Shown: in pieces, positions 12,117-24,634 of the stretch | Numbering within the stretch: position 1 is the stretch's first letter | How the letters are laid out: the number at the start of each line of letters is the position of its first letter | Origin: Flaveria trinervia | Taxonomy: Eukaryota; Streptophyta; Magnoliopsida; Asterales; Asteraceae | NCBI GenBank assembly: GCA_025506515.1 | Contig: CM046452.1 | Location: 101,648,559 to 101,712,558 of the forward strand | Direction: 5' to 3' | Length of the DNA stretch: 64,000 nucleotides | Notes under the pieces: generated by a model | Told to the model about the DNA's origin: nothing | What the model saw: the letters and a program-made list of their open reading frames with translations, nothing else | Databases searched by the model: none | Made by a program: the position numbers and the translations under genes

Positions 12117-14260
12117 CAGTGTACAAGGTAGCACTAGAATTGTTTCCTAGTCTGCTTTTCTGTATGCATTTTGACCATTAAAAACATACAGAAAGGAGAT
12201 ATGATATTTGACGCTTACTGAAACATAATATAGAAACCGACTCTACAAACGAATGGATTATAAAACAATTTTGAATAATATTTTGAGAATCTATATATTC
12301 TTTATTTGAAGAATCAAAACGTTCTATGAACTGTATACCGCCTGTGATTTGTGAATCCCCTGCGGAGTCGGTTGATGATAGAGTCTGCTGTTGGGGAGGC
12401 TGGTTCTGTAGGATAGGAATTAAAAACATTTGAAGATATACTTCAGAGTTGTATCAAATGAACTTATTCATGTATATTGCTAATGAGATAACTTATACAT
12501 GAAATAACTTTCTTTACTTACTTTATATGTTTGCAAAAATAAAAAGATACTTTTGTACTTGCACTGCTTTTTTCAATAAATTTTATATGAAGAACTTAAC
12601 AAAGTTCAGTGTCAAATGTGACTTTCCGATTGATTTTGTTGTTGTTCTAAAAGAATGTGTACTAAATTGCTTCCAATCTCTTAACTGTATTAAAGTCGGT
12701 TAATTATATTTTTTACAAAATTTAAGAAAATGGACAAACTCAATCCGTCCATTTTGCCACCAACAATCACTACAAAAGACCTATGGGTTGTAATCAACTG
12801 AGAAGGGGATTTTGTTGTTTCCATCATACATAGAACTGCTTTGCCTCCCATAGCTTTGACTCTGCCTCTTAAATGAAGCTTTACCTTTATTTTTTACACT
12901 TGTGGTCTTGCAGAAGTGTTTAAAGTTGAATATCGCTTTTTTGTTTCTTATTTTTTTATTTAACTATTGCATACAGTCATACACCAACGAGCTTTTAAAT
13001 TAAAACTTAGACTCATTTTTTCATAATTACAACTGTAAATACAATTTTGCTTGGAAGAGTAACGTTAGTTGTAACCTTCCATTCTCTCATAATATCTATT
13101 TCAGCAATTAGAGAAATAAAAGAGAAACATGATTGATTATGGTATATTGTTGTGATTGGGAATAAGGGTGACCGATGGTATGGTAATATGGTATATGGTG
13201 TTAACTACCTTATTACTGGAATTTATTTGCATCAAAGCCGAATATGTTAATATATTATATAATCTTTAAAGATAATAATTAGTACGTTGAAGGTTTTAGA
13301 AACTTGATAAATTTATAGAATCTTTAGTAGTGTAGTTAGATATTGTATATCTCAAGTTAGCCTTGGAGGTGAGTTTTAAGATTGGAATTTGCGTAATAAC
13401 ATCTCAATGGGTAAATTCTAACCACATAAGACTACGAAGGAGTATTATGCTAATATGAATGCATGATATGTATGGGACATGATTGTATAACCAGGTATGA
13501 GACTGTGATTACTAATACTGTCTCATACCCGTTCTATTGCATTGCACTTCCTAATTTGGATATTAGTAATTACTTCCAAAAGCAATGGAAATTATTGGGG
13601 ACTCTAAATGATGCGACACACTCACACGGTTACATGCATGTATTGTGGGAGTAGGCGATGAGCGACCTTTTGATTGCATGCCCCACACTTTTTATTGTAT
13701 TTTGCAATTGTAATAGTCATTAGGAGTTGGTCTATATGGTTCGAAAAACAGAAACATTTATAGTGGTTCGGTATAATGTCACCTGGTCGATCTGGTTCAC
13801 CTTGGATGATGTAATTGGGTGGCGTTTTTTGGTCAGCGTATTCAGCTTACGTCTAGTCCAATGGAAGGTTCAGATCGTTTTGTCACTAATGGTTCTTAAT
13901 TATTCATTCCAGGTGTTGCAAATTGCTTGATGTTTGATAATTTGTGCGGGAACTTAATGCAACCTTGTTGTGATCACAAACAAGCTTGATCGGGGTTCAA
14001 TATGATTGCAATTCATAACGTGAATCTTGGTTAAAAAAAGTGTGCTCAAGGTTGATTGGGGACCAATATGATCACAATCTAGACTTCATGGTAATGACCT
14101 ATTGAAGTTGAAAGACTACAGGAAGTTCACCCATATATTCAAGTATTGGGTGTTACATTCGTGGTCATTTTACTTATCTTTGGAGTGTCTTAACACTAAT
14201 AAAATATGTGACTGTTGTCAAAAGTGTTTCAAGTTTTCCACCTCACTGGTTGTGACATAG

Positions 14261-14347
14261 GATTATAATCAAAGACGCTAAACAAATGAGGTTATTTTCA
14301 AAGACGCTAAACAAATGAGATTATTATCAAAGACGCTAAACAAATGC
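14261..14347. repeat. three tandem copies of a 29-bp unit
   Basis: Each 29-bp copy shares the core TCAAAGACGCTAAACAAATG; differences are confined to the first ten bases and the last base. Confidence 0.95.
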
Positions 14348-15172
14348 TAGTTAGTAAAGTCGATAACCAATATGCTTCAATGTAAGATTTATGGAACCCA
14401 TTATACTTTTAAACAATTAAGGATGAAGCCTAAGATCACTAACTCATTTATGAGTAAATAACCAACTGTTTTTTTTTTGTTAAACTTTGTTGATTATTAA
14501 TTATAAGTACCAAAACCAGTCTAATATTCAAAACTACAATTTGATTTTAGCATGGATCGGTAAGTGTTATAACTATAATTTTTTTATAACATTATGAACT
14601 AGTTTATACCCGTCTGTTAGTTGGGTATTTTAATATGATGAAATATTATAATTATCTTTCTTTGCATTCAAAGAAAAACAATAAGTACTTTGAAATTAAA
14701 GCATAACTCATTTAAGTTTAGAGTAAAAAAATGAACATCTACACCTAATACTAACCGCTGAACAATAAGAATCAATAATTGCTTAACCATATGCAAAGCA
14801 TTTCAACCAAAAGAGCTTTGTTCTTCATTAAATTCACAAACTCCCCTGTGGTTATCTTAATGATTTGAACAAAATACAAAATTACAAAAAATAATCTGAC
14901 TCTCAGCATGTTATGTGCTTTAAAATTCAGGCCACCATGATAAATACTAATTCCGGAGAACCAAAAAAAAATGCACTGCTATACTTTGTTCGATGGAGAA
15001 ATGCAATTCACTGCATGATAACCAAACTGTGAGGATTTTCAACAAAAAGTTTAAAAATAATATATAAAGATAACAACTTTATAACAGAACTGTACATTAT
15101 ATAAAGCACTTGCATATTTGGTATATCTCCATGAAGCTCCGTAAAATGTATTGTACATTCTACATAACTGGT

Positions 15173-15222
15173 AAAGAAAGATAGAAGTTGTAAAAGAAAG
15201 ATAGAAGTTGTAAAAGAAAGAT
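15173..15222. repeat. 20-bp tandem repeat, 2.5 copies
   Basis: Unit AAAGAAAGATAGAAGTTGTA repeated without change. Confidence 0.95.
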
Positions 15223-16560
15223 TTGATTTACCAAGTAAGAAAATATAAAGGTTAGGGTGGTGGAAGCACTCATGCCATAAATCTCCACTACACCATAAAA
15301 CCCACCGATAAGAATGTGCCATGTCAAACTATGTCACACTACACCACACACCAGATTTAGGAGGGGCACTTATGCCACATCACACCATGCATATAATTAG
15401 GATGCGGTTGATATTATTTAGAGTTAGGCTTGATTATCCTTTTACGAAAGAGCAGACTGATACATTTGTCAACATATAAAATAAGATGGATCTAGAGACC
15501 AATATTGGTAGCTAGTTACCATGAATGCATTACAAGAAAACTAAAATACATTATATGGTTGGGGAAGAAAGTTCGTGAATCATACCAAAACTTTTTGTTC
15601 ATTGCTGCTAACTTTGGGTTTTCCTTTGCAACCTCCTAGTTTTTTGTCCACCCAACTTCTTTACTTATGTCCACCTCCCTCTATATCTTGTGTCTTTGCT
15701 TCATTATCTATATCCACAAATTTAGCACATAAACATCAAAATTCCGAACAAAGCTTTTGACTTAACTGTAATGGCTAGCTTCAAGAAAGAACACAAACCT
15801 AAAACCATCTAAATTCAAGAATTATTACCCGTTGCATGTGGGCTATGTAGTGAACCGATTACTTTACCAACATCAAACACCAAGATTTAGAATGGAATTA
15901 CCTAAAACCATATGAATTCAAGAATTCTCAACAGTTGATGAAGACTTCCATTGATGTGAGTACTTGAAACAACCCACGAACACTGCATAACATATACCAA
16001 CCATGGAGATAAATTAATTTCTAAAACTAAAAAATAAATGTACTTAAAAGTGTCCAAACTTCAAAGTGATCATTCTACAGCAACCGGTGATTTCCATTAT
16101 AAGAAAAGTTAGCAGAGCATTCGATGGCATTTTCATGCAATAGCAATAGGTGAATAGATTTAAACATAATGTAATAGATGAATACTTGTTTCAGGACCCG
16201 TGAGTTCTCTCAACGTGGCCATATGCCCATGAGCTAATGTGCAACATGAATGCAATTGCTTACCTGAATTTTAGTAATGAAACAACAACAATATAAACAT
16301 ACCATGGAATTAACCAAATTGAAACAGTGTAAACATATTGCACTAACCTTCACTCCGAGAATGGTATAACATGACTTTAAACAACTTAGATTGTAATACA
16401 TTTAGGTTTTTGCAGTATTCACATAGCAATGTCTACCGTCATCACAATCCTTTCAAATAACTCGTTCAGTCTGCTCAAAGTAATTACAATCGAGGATTAA
16501 AAATAAATGCACATGATAATTTAATAACAATCAACAATGTCGTTTAACATGTCAAATAAC

Positions 16561-16660
16561 CTGTTTGAGATCAAACGGAACCAAAATGGCATCGGCAAGC
16601 TTCAATGTCTTATCAATGTTTTCGTGTGTGTTTCTCATTGAACGCGTGTTTAATATGCGC
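16561..16660 (-). pseudogene. orphan exon of an EXO70A-type exocyst subunit
   Basis: The minus strand encodes TRSMRNTHENIDKTLKLADA followed by ILVPFDLKQ and then a GT donor directly after CAG. This matches the end of the N-terminal exon of plant EXO70A proteins, whose conserved block reads like R-x-HSIRKAHENIDKTL and ends FDLxxQ at an exon border. EXO70 tethers secretory vesicles at the plasma membrane as part of the exocyst. Neither the preceding exon nor the following conserved block (which should contain GPHEDLESYL) is visible nearby, so this is a captured or left-behind fragment and not a working gene. The upstream minus-strand frame is open to 16788 but unlike EXO70. Confidence 0.65.
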
Positions 16661-17149
16661 AAATAAAGATCGAACATTGAAGAAAAGCAATTGACTGATA
16701 GAAAATGGAAACGAACTTGCAAAATCAAACCACAATGGGGTTTAACGAAGCAGTGTAATAAAACGGGACTGGGATTTAACGATCTCACCGCAGAAACCCT
16801 AAGTGATAGAGAAGCTACAATGAATAAATTGCCTCGCTAGGAATGAGATCGTCACCGACAGCATGACCTCAATCGCGGCTCCAATTTTCTTGATTATAAC
16901 ATTTCCATTGGGGAAACTGAGCAAAATGCAACAAACTTTAAAAAAAAAGTGAAAAAATAGCTTTGTCATTGTCAATATGTATAAAATGCAACATAAAATA
17001 TCCATATACATCCTTGGAATGAAGTAGTCACGTAACTAAGTCCGTGACAATAGAGTAAAACATCAAAGAACTCGAGCTAATCTAACAATAACGTGATAGT
17101 ACCGGGGGCAAAAGAGCGTAAAACATAAAAGAAGAAGGGCATTTTTGCA

Positions 17150-18041
17150 AAAGTCTCGCCAGTAGAAAGTCGGCTCGGTTCCCCTCACACTGTTATGTTC
17201 TACCCCCAAAATCACACCCCCGTAGAAAATCAATCGAAAGCGTTGAACCCACAGTCAGATTTAACATCATATCAGGTCAGTCAATCCACAAAAACGTCAC
17301 TCTGATTTTCAATTTTCATCCTCATTATTTCACACCACTGCGTAAATGTATATCTGATAACGAATTGCCGATATGTTTTACGTTGGATCACTGTTCGAGA
17401 ATCTGTTTTCTGTATTTATTGATTTTGGAAGTTGATACAGTGAATCTGTGATCATAAGCATGCGTAGAAGAAACTAGTGGAGAGTATGTTGGGGAACACC
17501 CATGTTAATTTTGCATTGTTGAATTTTGTATATGGAGTTTAAAACCCTATATTTTGAGTTTTGGTACTATTAGGGTTTAAATGGAAATTTGGTTCATGAC
17601 CGTTTTTGGTTTGTGTTTTTGCTCTTGATTGTTTCGGTTAAGGTGATTGGTATGGCATTAGGGCTAAGGGCAAACATCAAATAGCCATATCCGAGAAGTT
17701 TACGTAGGTATATGCAACATAACACTATCACACACACATGATAAGCAGTAAAAGCAACAAATTTTTTTAACCAGGTTCGTGTGACCTAGTCCACAGGCTG
17801 CAAGTAGGGTTTTGAGGTTTTCATATTAACTCAGTACAAACATTAATACGGGCCCAAGCCCAAAGTCTTCACAAAGCCAACAGTTTATGTGTGTGAGTAG
17901 TTTGTAAAATTAATCTTTATATGATACTATGAGTATTGCATACACCTTATAACAAAGGAAGGGCGTTTTTCTTTTACTGTGTTGTTTATAGGGACATAAT
18001 CAGTTAATCGCTGTGGTTGCATTTGCATATTTAATAAAGGA
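17150..18041 (+). promoter_or_regulatory. upstream and 5' leader region of the HDA15-like gene
   Basis: GC content rises around 17150-17350, then AT-rich sequence leads to the HDA15-like start codon. Any 5' untranslated exon or intron here cannot be placed from sequence alone. A stretch at 17700-17890 (ending near AATACGGGCCCAAGCCCAAAG) looks like an inserted repeat. Confidence 0.35.
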
Positions 18042-21000
18042 ATGGTTGTGTTGGAGGGTGGTCACACTGCCCACAAACCGGTCTCAAATACCATGCAAAT
18101 TAACCGAATAGGGAGTGAGGAGCAGGAGACCAGCATTCGTGATCAAATTGTTCTAACCAATGTCAAGGCTGGCCAAGTAAGCAACTCTTGCAGTTTGAAA
18201 TGTTTTTATTTCGGATGTATTTGTTTTTTGTACTAGAATGCGAGTCACGTTTGGTGGCTTAAAATTTTTTCTAGGGAATTTACTTCTTTTAATGTTATTT
18301 AGGGGCACACATGGAAACTATCTTTTTATAATGAGTATTGAATATAATTTAGTGTGGGTTAGCTTAGTTCTCAATTAGCAAACATTATAATATTATATAC
18401 GCCTGTCACGCCAAACGGAAAGGATTCAGTTTCAACTCTTGATTAGTTCCATTTTGATGCTATATGTATAACTTAGAGATGGTTATGGTGAATGTACCCT
18501 TCGGTTCTAGATAATAGAAGTGTTTGATAACAAGGGACGATGCTTCTTATTGTTTTGTTATCCTTTATGTTTTCTAATTTGGTAGAGGAATATGCATTAT
18601 ACGCCAATGATTGTACTTGATGTGAATATGCAAATAAAAAATCTAAAAACAGTGGGTAATTGAATTTTGATACTTTAATTGTGAGAACCTTATTGAACCA
18701 TGTAAAAGTATCGATAAGCACATACTAGTCGGTAATAAAGTAGCAAATGCATTGAGCTTCATTCTTAATAGGCAAATCTGATAATTGTCTGATATAAACT
18801 TTTTGGATGTTGTAATAAGTGGGACTTCTGATTTTGGAAACCTTTAGCTATGACTAGTGTCTTATATGTTGGTCCTTGCTTTTTTTGGATAATTTGCAAT
18901 ATATAATTTGTAATATGGTTTACTTACAGAAGAATTCAGGGAAGCATGAAGACATGACTATTGAGGATATTTATGACAAAGATGGTGATTTTGATGATGA
19001 AGATGACAGTGATTGGGAGCCTGTAGAAAAACATTAGCAATTGCAACATGGTTTTGTGTTAATTGTACACTGGTGAACGTTGATGATGCTATCTATTGCC
19101 GTGTATGCCCATGCCAAATCCTTTTATGATACAGTATTCTTTTAATTTATTTAATGTCATATATTTGTTTGATCTCATCTATGATGTATATCTGCTAATA
19201 ATAATTTTGATACATCTGACAGTGGATGCTTGTCGATAATTGCTTTGCATGCAGATATGCGGAGAACATAAAGAATCTGGAATTCTCAGACATGGCTTTC
19301 TTGCATCACCTTTACATGAAGCAGATTCAGTTACATATAATTCATTGGAACGAAATGGGAAATCGGAAGGTGTAAATCATAAGTTTATTTAATTTATGTG
19401 TTTTGTCCGTAGTGTTGCATGAGAGGTTTATTTGTTGTCAAGTAAAGGTCATTTACCCTTTTTTTTTAAATTTAGTTCTAGGAGAAAACTCTACTCATTC
19501 AAAATTTGTTCTTTTTTTAATCAAATTTTTGGAATGACATCAGTTCATGTAAAATGAAAATCTTAGATATATCTAGGAGATCAGAAAATGATTAAAGAAC
19601 TGTATATGAAACAAAAATGCAAATTGACTAACACATTTCAGAAGCATGCAGTGAACATAGAAGCTGACCTAAAATAATAACGAGCATGACTTATCTGGTA
19701 CTAGAAGAAGAATTAGAAACATTATGTTCGAATTATTTCAAATATTTTGGTTTAGGAATTATAAAAAAAAGATCTCTTCCTCCATAATATAGCACATTTT
19801 TTCTTTGCTTTTATATTTCATAGTAGTATCTTACTAACTACAATGCCCCTAAAAACTCAGCTACATGTATGGGCTGTAATGTTGTATACTTGTATGCATA
19901 TACAATATCAGTAAATATCGTATTTCTTTTGTAACTTGCAAATCCTTACAAGTTACACCTAGCTAATGGCTAATTAATTCTGCCAATGTGTATATGCAGA
20001 AATGACCGGCTTCTTTACATTGTTACCATTTACCAATTTAATATAATCGTTTCTAAAACTTCTCCGCATCAAATAGAATGTGTCATATCCTAATAACATG
20101 CAAACATAGTAACAAAAACATTAGGCGATAGATAAGGATAGAAAACATTGATGAAGAAAGAAATGTTAAATGATTTGTCTAGGTAATATTCATCATCAAA
20201 TTTTAAAAGAGTGCCAACCAAATCAAGATTGAATGTTGACGTTTCTTCCTTTTTTATAATTTTTCATATTCTTGATTTTTTATTCGATCAATGTAGCTAC
20301 TTGCTCACAATCTATGGCCCCGCATAAACTGACAGCGGTGGGTTTTGATGAGAGAATGTTGCTTCACTCGGAGGTAAGACTTGTTTCCGATATCTCAATT
20401 TTTATAAATGTTTTCTTACTAAAATTCTTGACCTTAATAATTTTTATTTTCTTAATGCTTATGTATTTTAAAAAGTAATTATCTGGATGCACGTACTTGG
20501 TCTTTATATTGTAGGTTGAAAGGAAGTCTCATCCTCATCCTGAAAGGCCAGACCGTCTTCGAGCAATTGCTGCCAGCCTTGCAACAGCAGGTGTGACTCT
20601 TGAGTCTTGACCTGTTTCTATTTTAGCTAATGTTCTATATTTGGCCTGTTGTCTATAATATACAAGCTGATTTGACTTGTTTCTCTATGAGTGGGACATG
20701 TTGGCCACCTCAAGTTGCCTTAATATGGTTTATTAAATCCTCGTAGGTATATTTCCTGGAAGATGCCATCCGATTTCAGCAAGAGAAATTACACGAGAAG
20801 AACTGCTGATGGTAAGAGTTTTATTACTATTTTAGAGACAGCATGTAAGTGATTCATTATTACACAGTTATAAATAACATTATGTGGTTTGTTGACCTCG
20901 AATTATCATGATCTTTGTTTCAAGGTCCACTCTGATGAAAACATTGAATCTGTTGAACTTTCAAGCCAATGTGTTGCTAGGTATGTTAATTAGTGATGAT

Positions 21001-24000
21001 TAATATATTAATAATACTCCAATGTATTACTAGGTGTGGTAAGTAAATAATTTAAGTTGGTTATAATTGCTTGTCTGGCAGTTATTTCACTCCTGATACT
21101 TATGCAAACAAAGATTCAGCACTTGCTGCTAGACTGGCAGCAGGATTATGTGCTGATCTTGCTTCTGCAATATATTCTGGACGTGCTAAAAATGGGTTTG
21201 CTCTGGTAAAATAAATATGAAGTTTTGATGAATGTAGTCACTGTATTTTACCTCTAGACACTTCAATATATGTGTGTGTGTGACGTGGCAGGTGCGTCCT
21301 CCTGGTCATCATGCTGGTGTAAAACATGCTATGGGATTCTGTTTGCACAACAATGCTGCAGTTGCTGCATCAGCAGCTCAGGCTGCGGGAGCAAAAAAAG
21401 TGTTAATTCTTGATTGGGTAATTCTGATGGATAATTAATTCAGATTCTTATCTGAACTTCTTTAAAACACTTTTAATAGATAAAAATGTTGTAAAAGTAT
21501 AACATTTAATTATCTACCACATCTATTTGCAGGACGTACACCATGGAAATGGCACTCAAGAAATATACGAGCAAAACAAAACGGTGATCCCTGCAACCAT
21601 TGATGTTACTTTCTTCAGCCTGTTGATAATATATATTTTTTTACGTGAAGCATCAGTTGCATCTTCAATGTACAAGTTCCCAATCACAGTTCTTGAGACC
21701 ATGGAAAATAAATGTTTTTTTTTCTCTTATAAATGGAGGCTGGACAAATATAAAGTAACATAGTTGCATAATTGTATATAACATTATGGGCCACCTATCT
21801 TAATGAACTTGCATTCCTATTTCTGACAATAGTGATTTGTTACAGGTTTTGTATATATCCTTACATAGACATGAAGGTGGAAAGTTCTATCCTGGTACTG
21901 GTGCAGCCCATGAGGTAGGTACTTGATTCCCCTGCCCAATATTTTGGATTGTAATCATGTGGATGCATTTACATGTGTTCTGCAGGAAACGCTTTGGTTA
22001 AAGCTATGTTTTTGTGTGTCCTCTAATGATATAAATTTACCTGAATCTTTCTTTCTTATACAACAAGTATAACATTGAGCGTTACAATTTTCTGCCAGGT
22101 TGGTTCCATGGGCGGAGAAGGGTACTGTGTTAATGTTCCATGGAGCCGGGGAGGAGTTGGAGATAATGATTATATTTTTTCTTTTGAGCATATTGTGCTT
22201 CCAATAGGTTATCTCTGGCCTAGTTTTCCCCCTTTACCCTTTTACTCTTCTCTTTTCTAATTTGCGTATCATAACAAATCTTTTTATATCTCTTTATTTT
22301 TTGTTATTTTATAATATGCCCCTTGATGTCACCTTTGTAAGGATGTGTATTCATGTACTCACTTTCAGAATTCACTTGATTGCAGCGCGTGAGTTCGCAC
22401 CTGATTTTACAATCATTTCAGCTGGATTTGATGCTGCAAGGGGCGATCCACTTGGATGTTGTGATGTAAGAGTTTTATTCATCAATTTTTGTGTGTGTAT
22501 GTGTATATAATCCTATGTAACTAATAAAGTCTTTTCTTGTAGGTGACTCCTGTTGGTTATGCACAAATGACAAAAATGCTGACTTCTTTATCTAGAGGAA
22601 AGTTGCTTGTTATTCTTGAGGGCGGGTTTGTTTTTCACAATGTTTCAAATTTTTTATTGTTTCTTTATCAAGAATCGTAAAGACGATATATTTATATTTG
22701 TATCTTTTACAGCTACAATCTTCGTTCAATATCATCATCAGCTACATCAGTAATCAAGGTTGCTACTCCAAGCATAATCTTATCACAAGTATTATGTATC
22801 TATACTTTTTTCAGCTATAGTTTCCATACATTTAAGGATTTTAACGATAAATATATTTGTTTTTTTGTGATGAAGGTTCTGCTTGGAGAAAACCCTGAAA
22901 GCATGTTGGAAAATGTTGTACCTTCAAAATCTGGACTCCGGACTGTTCTAGATGTTCTGAAGATCCAGAGCAGATTTTGGCCTACTTTAGGACCTATCTT
23001 TTCAGATCTGCAATCACGATGGGGATCATATGCTATTCAGAAAATAAGTGAGTTCATTGTTATCTTCTGTCCCATGCCTTACGTTTTATTTTTTTATTAT
23101 TTGAGCTATCAAAAAAGATATTTTTCTAACACTAACTTCTACAAAATGAAGGTCCTTACACAAAATTCATGATGATCTTTATCACGTATTCGTGATATCT
23201 CTTTGCATGATATTCTTGAAAATGATTTGAGGAATCTTTGGTGTTATGTGGAGTGGACCACTTAAAAGTCGGATTTTCATGTCTCTATACTAGCATTGAA
23301 TGTTAAATTGAAATGATACTCTAGAAAATTTTCGTGGAATTTGGGTTTGCATTTATGCAATTCTTCATATAGAGTTCCATTTCTGCATCTCATATATTGT
23401 TATGAAATAAGATGTGACGTTGAGTTGTACAAGTGCCAAAATGGGTGGGTCAAACTGGTATTGTTTACGGGTTTGGGTTGACCAAAACACTGTCCAAAAA
23501 AATATATTTTATATAACATTGTGCTTTAAGTTAATTTTAACAATATAGTATTAGAATAATCTAATAATATAATAAATAGTAATAACAATAATCATATAGT
23601 TTTCTTCATAATGGGATTTAGTGGATCATATGCATTAATATTCTTTGGCTCCTTTTGACCTGCCCGACCCATTTCTGTTAAAATTATATTCCTCATTTGA
23701 CCATAAAATCATATCAACGCATCATAACAAAATAGGCGTAATTTGTGACATCTAGTCTAATTACTTGATGGGAGGGTGTTGAACATGAGATCTCACAAAC
23801 AAGTTCAAATTTTATGATTTCTGTCTGAATTTATATTCAGGGTGTGGATATTTTTAATTAAAATCTTGATATATATATTTTCTAATCTGTCTTTTGCAGA
23901 GAAGAAGAAAAAACACAGATTTGTCGTACCCCTGTGGTGGAAAATGGGACGGAAAAAGTTTCTACATCACACCCTCTCCGAGCAGCTTCGTCTAAACTCA

Positions 24001-24033
24001 AGAAGGCGTATAGAATCATCACTATGGTTCTAA
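18042..24033 (+). CDS. HDA15: class II histone deacetylase, HDA15-like, 17 exons, with a one-base frame break in exon 2
   Basis: Nuclear lysine deacetylase; Arabidopsis HDA15 represses light- and hormone-responsive genes with bHLH and other factors. Exons: 18042-18176, 18930-19102, 19255-19369, 20297-20373, 20515-20590, 20747-20811, 20925-20980, 21082-21205, 21292-21417, 21533-21583, 21846-21914, 22099-22207, 22386-22465, 22543-22625, 22713-22758, 22876-23047, 23900-24033. Order: acidic EDIYD...[11 protein letters not shown]; RanBP2 zinc finger WFCVNC...YC-R-IC split by intron 2; deacetylase domain with [30 protein letters not shown] and EGGYN, so zinc ligands and catalytic residues are kept; basic tail [10 protein letters not shown]. 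Exon 2 is 173 nt: the frame before A5 (19027-19031) reaches TAG at 19035, giving 80 residues, whereas one more A would give 563 residues and the exact family spacing between EPV and the finger. Either a real null allele or an assembly error. Confidence 0.9.
23430..23770. repeat. MITE-like repeat in HDA15 intron 16
   Basis: The long last intron (23048-23899) contains CCAAAATGGGTGGGTCAAAC near its left side and GACCTGCCCGACCCATTTCTG near its right side, roughly inverted to each other around an AT-rich core. This matches the GTGACAAAATGGG / CGACCCATTT family found in other introns here. Confidence 0.5.
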
Positions 24034-24634
24034 AAATTCTCCAAGTCACCCTCATTTTGTACTATCTTTTTCCATTGAGTATTAGTAGTATATTTTTAAT
24101 TATTTTGAGGGGATTATGGCTAATATTTTAATTTAGAAGATATTATCATGGCTTTTTGTTTTTCTCATCTTTTTGACATCCACAGACAATGATGTTTGAC
24201 AATCACCACCCATCTGTGTGTCACATTTTGGACCTCACAAAGTTGGAAGAGAAACCACCATTAGATTGCTTTCTATATCTTCCCTGTCCCCTCATCAATC
24301 AAGTGCTATTTCACATTTCCAGAGTAAGTTACAACTTCTCATTGCAAATGGTACAAGTCATATTAGCATTATTCTTTTCAGTACAAATCATTGCAAGGGA
24401 GAAAGATTGTGAGATTGAAAAAATGTACAACAGTTGGTGAAAATCTTTAACCAACAGAAACAGATCATTAAAAAGTTGCTTTGGTCCTTTTTGTCTCGAT
24501 GAACCTTTCACAATCCTATTTTTTGTGCAAGAAAAGCTCATCAATTAGACTGCATTGTCAAATGCTAGCACTATTGACTAGGATAATTATTGCATAAAAG
24601 GCAAAATTTAAACTTCAACAAAAGATTTAGTGTT
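24034..24634. other. tail-to-tail intergenic region between HDA15 and the MYB gene
   Basis: About 600 bases shared by the two 3' untranslated regions. Small open frames at 24189-24440 and 24329-24544 have no recognisable domain. Confidence 0.6.

Larger units (their letters stand above)
12117..16560. other. spacer without a supported intact gene
   Basis: AT-rich DNA. It holds a plus-strand open stretch at 12268-12432 (ESKRSMNCIPPVICESPAES and more) that could be a lost terminal exon or 3' untranslated sequence of the coiled-coil gene; a 10-bp inverted repeat GGTATGAGAC / GTCTCATACC near 13494-13530; the 29-bp and 20-bp tandem repeats listed separately; and a CCACATCACACCATGC-type patch at 15280-15390 that looks MITE-derived. 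Confidence 0.5.

Noticed and set aside
15008..15322. 104-residue minus-strand frame
   Set aside because: Low-complexity hydrophobic translation overlapping the 20-bp tandem repeat and a MITE-like patch; no domain.
16835..16880. Plus-strand NEIVTDSMTSI resembling the EXO70A N-terminal block
   Set aside because: It is on the strand opposite to the EXO70A exon and only a few residues match, so it is probably chance.
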